A DNA stretch of 17,685 bases from Candidatus Woesearchaeota archaeon. Its GTDB lineage: Archaea > Nanobdellota > Nanobdellia > Woesearchaeales > JAGVYO01. The notes below the pieces were generated by a model that saw nothing but the letters and a program-made list of their open reading frames with translations, ran no database searches and was not told the DNA's origin. A program made the translations under genes and the position numbers. Every line of letters begins with the position of its first letter. Positions within the stretch are counted from its first letter, which is position 1. This document shows, in pieces, positions 12,931 through 17,685 of this stretch. The DNA is taken from contig JAGVYO010000028.1 of the NCBI GenBank assembly GCA_018303225.1, positions 1-17,685 of the forward strand, written 5' to 3'.

Positions 12931-14545
12931 TGCAATCCGCTCCGGGATTCTCGTTCTTCAAAATGACCATGATCTCGTTCTCAAAGACCGGCTTTATCCA
13001 GCCTGTTTTCAGCATCTCGTTGGCCAGCAGGATGTTGTACTGGGCCAGTGCCGGCTGCGAGGCTGCCTTGTCGACTATGTAATAGTCAAATATGCAGATG
13101 TCCGCCTCCCCATTCAAGGGACGGCGCTCCGGGTCGTCTGTTGGAAATTCAAAACCAAGCAAAGCGGTGCGTTGTGCCGCTCCTCCTCCTCCGTCGCCCG
13201 GCTGCTCGGTCTCGTAGCGCTGCTTTATTTCTCGGTCATTGATGGCCTGGATGTAATCGTCGGGGACTACTAAAAAATGCATCCTTTTCACGTTTCTCAA
13301 TAATGCATCCTGGCTGTAGATATCCCCGTACAAGAAATAGACCTTCGCGTCTTGGGGAGTATTCTTTGCAATCCAGCCCAGGCCTTCCCAGTGGCCGTTG
13401 TCCATGAGGCCCTGCGAAATGATTTTCTGGTAGGTTGGGTATATAGCAGTGGATGTGGTGGTGAGCAGTACGAGGAATACCGCTGCGATGGCCACTGAAT
13501 ACACTGTTTTCCAGCTCTTGATGAGTACCTTTCCCAACTGATAAATACCCATGCCGAACAGGAATGCCAGCGTGATGGGCCAGAAGAACCGCAATTGGAA
13601 GGCACGGTCGGTGAATCCGAGGTAGTTGGTGTATCCGAACAGGAGCAGGGCTATGCTGACCAATGGGACAAAGAATTCTTTCTTCTTTATCAGCCATGCC
13701 GAGGTGATGATTCCGACTGCCAGGAAAATCCACAACGCCTTGAAATCCGCTGCAAACAAAAGCGGGGCGCCCCACGCTTTTACCACATTGAACTGGAAGG
13801 GCTGCCGCACCATCCAGATGCCGCGGAAGATGATCAGGTAATAGGATGAAAGGACGGCTGTAAGAAGTGCCATCTTTACGACATTCAGGAGCTTCTTTTT
13901 ATCGAGGTCTTTGATCAGCCACGAATGGCCCAGGTACAGCATCAGGAATAACCCGGCAAAGATGGCCTCGGAGGTATGGGTCATGATGATGGCGCTGAAG
14001 AAGAAGGATGGCAGGATCCAGTGCTTTTTCAGGTCGAATCTGCCCAGGCTCCAGATGAAGGCGGCCAGGAAAAACTGCGAGGTGAGCGAGGGCCAATGCC
14101 CCCAGGTGAAGCCGGTGTAAAGGGCGCCGGCAAACACCAATACCGAAAACGGAAGCGCCAAAATGGCGACTTGTCTGTTGAACGAGCGGATGAGGAAGAA
14201 GATCAGCAAGGCTGCTATCATCGCTCCGAAGAACGGGATGAAATAGACGGTATCATACACCGGCAGGCCGGATGCGTAGGAAAACAGCACGCTGAGGTGA
14301 TAGAGCACGGGCGGGTAATATCCAATGACGTTCTCGATGCCGAACACGATGTACGGCGCTTCATTCCTGTAATTTCCGGCATCCTTGATGCTTTCTGCCC
14401 TTACCTGATGCTGGAAGCTGTCGGAAGCCAGATAGCCATAGGGGAAGTCGTGCTTCAGCTGATTGTCCCACAGGAAGCCGATGCCGATAAGTAAGAAAAC
14501 GGTTACGAATACCGCTAAAAACACTTTTTCAAGCTCGAATTTCAT
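12911..14545 (-). CDS. GT-C-like multi-spanning membrane protein (module B, large)
   Basis: 544 residues, ATG at 14545. The layout is one helix (about 8-26), an outward loop D-F-P-Y-G-Y-L-A-S-D-S-F-Q-H (Asp42, His46), about ten further helices, W-G-H-W-P at 148-152, M-T-H-T-S-E at His190, and a soluble C-terminal region beginning L-G-W-I-A-K-N-T-P-Q-D-A-K-V. The motifs match the plus-strand protein at 10670-12274 (W-G-Q-W-P at 150-154), so these are two diverged copies of one family. Members of this general class transfer sugars from lipid carriers outside the membrane; I cannot name donor or acceptor. A Gly-rich insert (E-Q-P-G-D-G-G-G-G-A-A-Q-R) lies in the soluble part. A short leader with GGTGGTG ahead of the ATG serves as ribosome binding site, unlike the leaderless starts elsewhere in the window. 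Confidence 0.78.
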   Translation of the reverse strand: MKFELEKVFLAVFVTVFLLIGIGFLWDNQLKHDFPYGYLASDSFQHQVRAESIKDAGNYRNEAPYIVFGIENVIGYYPPVLYHLSVLFSYASGLPVYDTVYFIPFFGAMIAALLIFFLIRSFNRQVAILALPFSVLVFAGALYTGFTWGHWPSLTSQFFLAAFIWSLGRFDLKKHWILPSFFFSAIIMTHTSEAIFAGLFLMLYLGHSWLIKDLDKKKLLNVVKMALLTAVLSSYYLIIFRGIWMVRQPFQFNVVKAWGAPLLFAADFKALWIFLAVGIITSAWLIKKKEFFVPLVSIALLLFGYTNYLGFTDRAFQLRFFWPITLAFLFGMGIYQLGKVLIKSWKTVYSVAIAAVFLVLLTTTSTAIYPTYQKIISQGLMDNGHWEGLGWIAKNTPQDAKVYFLYGDIYSQDALLRNVKRMHFLVVPDDYIQAINDREIKQRYETEQPGDGGGGAAQRTALLGFEFPTDDPERRPLNGEADICIFDYYIVDKAASQPALAQYNILLANEMLKTGWIKPVFENEIMVILKNENPGADCIEERNF

Positions 14546-14548
14546 GTG

Positions 14549-14610
14549 TCAGGACACCACCATCCTCTGAATAGTGGAGTTGTTCTTTTATTATTCTTGT
14601 GGTGTCCTGA
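14549..14610. repeat. Perfect 12-bp inverted repeat over the ribosome binding site of the 14545 gene
   Basis: TCAGGACACCAC (14549-14560) and GTGGTGTCCTGA (14599-14610) are perfect inverted copies 38 bases apart. On the minus strand the copy next to the ATG contains the likely ribosome binding site GGTGGTG. In a transcript that reads through from the YfhO gene the two arms could pair and hide it. A transcript starting at the local promoter would lack the upstream arm. Confidence 0.7.
14584..14596 (-). promoter_or_regulatory. Candidate TATA box of GT-C module B
   Basis: On the minus strand the stretch AAGAATAATAAAA lies about 45 bases before the ATG at 14545. A start about 25 bases on would give a leader of about 20 bases carrying GAGGATGGTGGTG, which agrees with a leadered, ribosome-binding-site-dependent gene. 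The match to a TATA box is only fair. Confidence 0.4.
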
Positions 14611-14616
14611 GCACGC

Positions 14617-14679
14617 TCAAGAACCACCGAAATAAATTCTTAATGTTCATGCCACCGGTCAGAGACCGGTGGTTCTTGA
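14617..14679. repeat. Overlapping, mutually exclusive hairpins at the end of the YfhO gene
   Basis: CCACCGGTC (14652-14660), loop AGA, GACCGGTGG (14664-14672) is a perfect nine-base hairpin. Its outer arm also belongs to a longer perfect pair, TCAAGAACCACCG (14617-14629) with CGGTGGTTCTTGA (14667-14679). The two pairings cannot form together. Both lie across the last codons and the stop (14642-14640) of the YfhO gene, where an attenuator or terminator would sit. No run of T follows the short hairpin. Confidence 0.72.
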
Positions 14680-16904
14680 CGGGTTCTCTTTCTCTGATTG
14701 CTATATCCTAAAAATCCTATTATGCCGATGAGGGTAATGAAGGTTATCCATTTTCCGTTCCTGAAGGAGCTTGGATGGTAGCTGAAGGTTATTGTCCCTT
14801 TCTCGTTGCCTGGGTATACGGCCGTTATGATGCCGTTGGCTTTCTCAATATCCATCTCTTTGTTGTTTATTTCTGCTTTCCAGCCCGGGAAATTCGAGAA
14901 GCGCTCGCTGAGCACCAGAAAATCTGTATCGCCATTCCATTCCAACTGGACGTTGTTCGGGCTGTACTCTTTAAACGGCATTTCTGTCAACTCCCCTTCC
15001 AGGACATTGAACAACGCATTCACTTTCTCCGGGGTTATGGATGGCTCCCCTCTCAGCACGTCCGGCAGCACGATGCCTCCCTGGTTGGCATAGTCTTCGA
15101 TGAGTTTTCCGCTTTGCGCATTTAATGAGCCGGAAGCCAATATAACCGCCCTGAATTTTTTTAATTTCTCCGGGGTGTACCCGCTTATATCCTCTTTCCC
15201 TTCCACCAAAACGGCCTTCTTTGGATTGACTGAATTGATGAGTAGCGCGTAAATGGTATTTTTCCGGTTCTCTTCATCGCCTACCACCAGTACGGCATTC
15301 GGGATGCGATAGGCTCTCGGCATGAACTGGATGTTTTCGTACAAGTAAGGCCCCCATGCTTCCCAAAGGTTGCAGTTGTCGCACCCTTCGAATTTACTCA
15401 CGAACTTAAAATCAGAATGATTGATGGGATCTTTGCTGATCACATATTTGTTGTTCAGGATGCCCCATAGTTTTGCAGGCTGGGTGTTTTGCGCGATGGA
15501 AAGATAGGCGAGGTAGTCATTGAACCAGATGCCGCTGCCACCTTTGATGGTGCCGATGTTTTCCTGGGCCATGTAATTGTAGCCCTCTGCTCCGACCAAG
15601 GTGGAAAGAGCTAAGTTGATGGTGCGGAAGGTGGTTTGGTCTTCTGCGATTTTGCTGATAATGGGTACGTCCTGCGGTTTTGTGATGGGTGTAGATGCCG
15701 GAAATGGGTACAAGACCAGCAGTTCAATGAGAACGAGCCCGATGGCGATGAACGGAATCGCTTTTTTCAACGGCTCTTTCTTTATCTTCTCCTGCAGCTG
15801 CAAGAATCCGATGCCTATCAATATTGGCATTACGACGGCTGCCATGACCAACGCACGTTCGATATGGCGCAATTGGCCGAAGATGGGCAGGCTGTAGAGC
15901 CATCTGGCTAAAGGTGTTTCCAGAGCCAGGAGGATGGAAAGCAGGAATGCTGCTGCTGAAAACAGGACGTACTTTTTCTTCCATTCCTTCAATGCGAATA
16001 GCACTAAAACAAATCCGGCGATTCCAACGGCTACGCTTAGGCTGCTGCCCCTGGGTAAAAGATTGGTGATTAACGTATATCCGAAATCTTTTAGTTGGAC
16101 CGGGTGACCAAGGTATTCTTCATAGGAAATGCCCGCTCCGCGGTTGGAGAGATTCACAAACTCGGCGCCGGGCAATAATTTTATCGCTCCTAATCCTAAT
16201 GCTACAATGGCCAGGACAACTCCTGTGAGGAGGATTTTCTTTAGGTTCTTCCCTATGTTTCCTCCGATAAGGAAAACGCCGGCGTATACTGCAATGAGGA
16301 TGAGCTCATACGGAAGGAAAATAGCTCCTCCGAGCCAAATCTGCATGGCGACGAACGAGCCGGCCAGAATCGAATATAACATCGGTTTTTCTTCCTGCAG
16401 TGCCTTGACGAGAAACAATAGCACGAATGGAATCAATGAATAGCTCTGCAGCACCATGACGTTGCCCGGGATTACGAAGCCATGCGTAAAGCCGTTGAAC
16501 ATGAAGACGATGGCGGCCAGCAGGGAGGCTGCATGGCTTTTCCTGAACTGCCAGAACAGGAAATACATGCCCATTCCGGCCAGGAAGAAATAACTTATAA
16601 CCGTTAGATTCATGGCCAGGAAGATGTTCCTGAAAAGCAGGATGAACAGGACGTTGAGGTCCATGAAGGGGTATTCCGGCTGCGCGAATAAAGGCTGGCC
16701 GCTGTAATAATACGGTGTCCACAGCGGAAGGCTGTGGTGGGTGAGCATGGCCTCCTTGATATTGTAGGAGACGAAGGTGACATCATTGATGTAATGGATG
16801 TTGTTCAATATTTGGTTGCTTCCCAGAATGCTGTGCAGGAAGACCAGCGTCAGGACTAGCAGGACAGAAAGGCAAATAAGATGGTTCCTGGTCTCCCCCT
16901 TCAT
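14640..16904 (-). CDS. YfhO-family multi-spanning membrane protein (GT-C type)
   Basis: 754 residues from the ATG at 16904. A TTG six bases further upstream is possible, but the TATA element at 16926-16936 is 28 bases from the ATG and too close for the TTG. After the first helix an outward loop reads H-Y-I-N-D-V-T-F-V-S-Y-N, then L-P-L-W-T-P-Y-Y-Y-S-G-Q-P-L-F-A-Q-P-E-Y-P and F-M-D-L-N-V-L-F. That P-x-W-x-P-Y-x-x-x-G-x-P...P-x-x-x-L series is the hallmark of YfhO proteins. About twelve helices follow. Next comes a long soluble region (about residues 410-720) with a Rossmann-like piece (F-R-A-V-I-L-A-S-G-S-L-N) and a beta-rich part (F-S-N-F-P-G-W-K-A-E-I-N-N-K-E), then a last helix near residues 718-736 and a basic tail. 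YfhO proteins in bacteria put sugars on lipoteichoic acids or related lipids; here an archaeal envelope glycan is the likely target. The last codons lie in the hairpins at 14617-14679. Confidence 0.85.
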   Translation of the reverse strand: MKGETRNHLICLSVLLVLTLVFLHSILGSNQILNNIHYINDVTFVSYNIKEAMLTHHSLPLWTPYYYSGQPLFAQPEYPFMDLNVLFILLFRNIFLAMNLTVISYFFLAGMGMYFLFWQFRKSHAASLLAAIVFMFNGFTHGFVIPGNVMVLQSYSLIPFVLLFLVKALQEEKPMLYSILAGSFVAMQIWLGGAIFLPYELILIAVYAGVFLIGGNIGKNLKKILLTGVVLAIVALGLGAIKLLPGAEFVNLSNRGAGISYEEYLGHPVQLKDFGYTLITNLLPRGSSLSVAVGIAGFVLVLFALKEWKKKYVLFSAAAFLLSILLALETPLARWLYSLPIFGQLRHIERALVMAAVVMPILIGIGFLQLQEKIKKEPLKKAIPFIAIGLVLIELLVLYPFPASTPITKPQDVPIISKIAEDQTTFRTINLALSTLVGAEGYNYMAQENIGTIKGGSGIWFNDYLAYLSIAQNTQPAKLWGILNNKYVISKDPINHSDFKFVSKFEGCDNCNLWEAWGPYLYENIQFMPRAYRIPNAVLVVGDEENRKNTIYALLINSVNPKKAVLVEGKEDISGYTPEKLKKFRAVILASGSLNAQSGKLIEDYANQGGIVLPDVLRGEPSITPEKVNALFNVLEGELTEMPFKEYSPNNVQLEWNGDTDFLVLSERFSNFPGWKAEINNKEMDIEKANGIITAVYPGNEKGTITFSYHPSSFRNGKWITFITLIGIIGFLGYSNQRKRTRQEPPVSDRWHEH

Positions 16905-17000
16905 TACCAAGGCAGAACAAAGAGTGATTTATTAATGTTGTTGCTAAAGGTTCTGGTGCGGGATAGGTTGAAAAGGGTTAAAATGGTGCGATATGGTTAA
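16905..17000. other. Short intergenic stretch with promoter and possible terminator
   Basis: It lies between the orphan gene (stop at 17001) and the YfhO gene. The minus-strand reading passes CATTTTAACCCTTTTC (about 16970-16985), two short T runs that could end the upstream transcript. AATGGTGCGATATGG at 16982-16996 recalls the AATGGTGCATTGG arm of the intergenic element at 10375. The promoter is given separately. Confidence 0.4.
16926..16936 (-). promoter_or_regulatory. TATA box of the YfhO gene
   Basis: On the minus strand ATTAATAAATC is centred about 28 bases before the ATG at 16904, which predicts a leaderless start there and supports choosing that ATG over the TTG at 16910. Confidence 0.55.
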
Positions 17001-17393
17001 TTACCAATCGCTAGTGATCATAAGGTGACAAGAAGCAAATAAAAGAACATACGCTATTATTAAGACACTAATTATAGATTTGAAAAGACTCTTATTATGT
17101 TTTCTTAATAAGTTCAATAGATAACCTATAAAACCGAATATTGTAACTGTAATTAATGTATTTATGGCAACCACATTCCAAATTCCTTTGACGTTAAAAT
17201 ATTCTAGAATTGGCCTAATGAGCAAGCTTAACCAAAAAATAGGTGCACCCAATGCAAAAAATACATTAGAACTGAAATTAAAAATAAAATGAAAAAATGA
17301 CAAAGACAAAAAGAGGCCAATAGAAACCCCTGCTAGAATTCCAATATCAATTTTTTTGGTAAATCTTTTTTTCCACCATTTCTTAAAATTCAT
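17001..17393 (-). CDS. AT-rich small membrane protein of unknown function
   Basis: 130 residues from the ATG at 17393; an in-frame ATG at 17402 would add M-I-N. The inner ATG is chosen because the TATA-like element at 17416-17424 lies 27 bases before it. The protein starts with a strongly basic head (M-N-F-K-K-W-W-K-K-R-F-T-K-K) and then has about four hydrophobic segments: I-D-I-G-I-L-A-G-V-S-I-G-L-F-L-S-L, then F-F-A-L-G-A-P-I-F-W-L-S-L, then I-N-T-L-I-T-V-T-I-F-G-F-I-G, and I-I-S-V-L-I-I-A-Y-V-L. It ends H-L-M-I-T-S-D-W. I do not recognise a family. The DNA is clearly richer in A and T than the neighbouring genes, which can mean recent arrival or a fast-evolving gene. Nothing in the sequence indicates its role. 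Confidence 0.68.
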   Translation of the reverse strand: MNFKKWWKKRFTKKIDIGILAGVSIGLFLSLSFFHFIFNFSSNVFFALGAPIFWLSLLIRPILEYFNVKGIWNVVAINTLITVTIFGFIGYLLNLLRKHNKSLFKSIISVLIIAYVLLFASCHLMITSDW

Positions 17394-17415
17394 ATTAATC
17401 ATCTTTACTTAACTC

Positions 17416-17424
17416 TATTTAATA
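17416..17424 (-). promoter_or_regulatory. TATA box of the orphan membrane-protein gene
   Basis: TATTAAATA on the minus strand, centred 27 bases before the ATG at 17393, fits a leaderless start at that codon. Confidence 0.5.
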
Positions 17425-17552
17425 CTTTTCTTCAGCAACACCATCCACCATTCTCTTCCATCTCAATGCCAATGCTCGCTTTCAACGCTGGCGTAATACC
17501 ACAAAATGCAGTTCCATTATTTTTTATCTTTTCTCTGCGGTAAGGCTCATCC

Positions 17553-17577
17553 CAAAAATTTCCTTCGGAAATTTTTG
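17553..17577. repeat. Perfect 11-bp hairpin, sister of the one at 10423
   Basis: CAAAAATTTCC, loop TTC, GGAAATTTTTG. The arms differ from those at 10423-10447 at the base pairs nearest the loop, but both are 11 bases long with three-base loops, and both are followed by GTA. Different bases with pairing kept suggests that the fold is what matters. Confidence 0.75.
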
Positions 17578-17685
17578 TACTTGCCTCTTCGTTAAAAATA
17601 TTTTTTATCCAATGCGCAATTGTAGATAATGGTACGACTTAATTCAGAACTATTTTACATCCCTGTTATTCCTTTTGCGGCCAGC

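Larger units (their letters stand above)
17403..17685. other. Gene-free right edge with a structured element
   Basis: No coding region is supported. It holds the promoter of the orphan gene, the sequence AGTTCCATTATTTTT (about 17510-17524, also at about 10588-10602), the hairpin at 17553-17577, and TCCAATGCGCAATTG (17608-17622), which matches TCCAATGCGCCATTG at 10483-10497 except for one base. The order hairpin, then about 30-35 bases, then TCCAATGCGC is the same in both regions. Confidence 0.55.

Noticed and set aside
13236..13775. 179-residue minus-strand frame
   Set aside because: It lies fully inside the GT-C module B gene in another frame and shows no domain pattern or start signals.
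13976..14494. 172-residue plus-strand frame
   Set aside because: It is antisense to the GT-C module B gene and is rich in charged residues typical of the reverse strand of membrane-helix codons.
16905..16910. TTG start of the YfhO gene
   Set aside because: The TATA element is 28 bases from the ATG at 16904 and only about 22 from the TTG.

Overview
The window looks like a piece of an archaeal genome, most probably a DPANN lineage close to Woesearchaeota/Pacearchaeota. I judge this from three things. A very large exported surface protein ends in an I-T-G-A-V-V motif, one membrane helix and a basic tail, and it carries a module resembling the S-layer proteins of those lineages. Almost every transcription unit has an A/T-rich TATA element about 25-29 bases before its first codon, which implies leaderless mRNAs. 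Genes are tightly packed, with overlapping or nearly touching ends. The lineage call is from remembered family features and not from a search.

Layout. 1-743 (minus strand): the start of a GT4 glycosyltransferase and, just upstream, a GT2 dolichol-phosphate-mannose-synthase-like gene broken by an internal deletion that removes the metal-binding D-x-D region. 871-5472 (plus): a 1533-residue surface protein in which an S-layer-like module of about 590 residues sits inside a small Ig-like domain. 5453-9245 (minus): a compact five-gene operon, in transcription order a 67-residue two-helix membrane protein, a SxtJ-like membrane protein, a NodU/CmcH-type carbamoyltransferase, a membrane-anchored SGNH hydrolase with an N-terminal winged-helix-like domain, and a 53-residue DUF5989-like protein. 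9271-10266 (minus): a GT9 glycosyltransferase. 10267-10669: a structured non-coding region with nested and tandem inverted repeats. 10670-14545: two paralogous two-gene modules facing each other tail to tail, each made of a GT-C-like multi-spanning protein followed by a small four-helix partner that starts with TTG inside the end of the large gene. 14640-16904 (minus): a YfhO-type GT-C membrane protein. 17001-17393 (minus): an AT-rich orphan membrane protein. 17403-17685: non-coding, sharing pieces with the region at 10375-10600.

How it fits together (inference). This is a cell-envelope locus. GT2/GT4/GT9 enzymes would build glycans at the inner face of the membrane. The GT-C and YfhO proteins would move sugars from lipid carriers on the outer face. 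The carbamoyltransferase/SxtJ/SGNH/DUF5989 operon would decorate an exported product with carbamoyl or other ester groups. The sequon-rich S-layer-like protein is a plausible acceptor. The parts most worth a second look are the five-gene carbamoyltransferase operon with its winged-helix/SGNH fusion, the mirrored GT-C/partner modules, the nested S-layer insertion, and the repeated structured intergenic elements.
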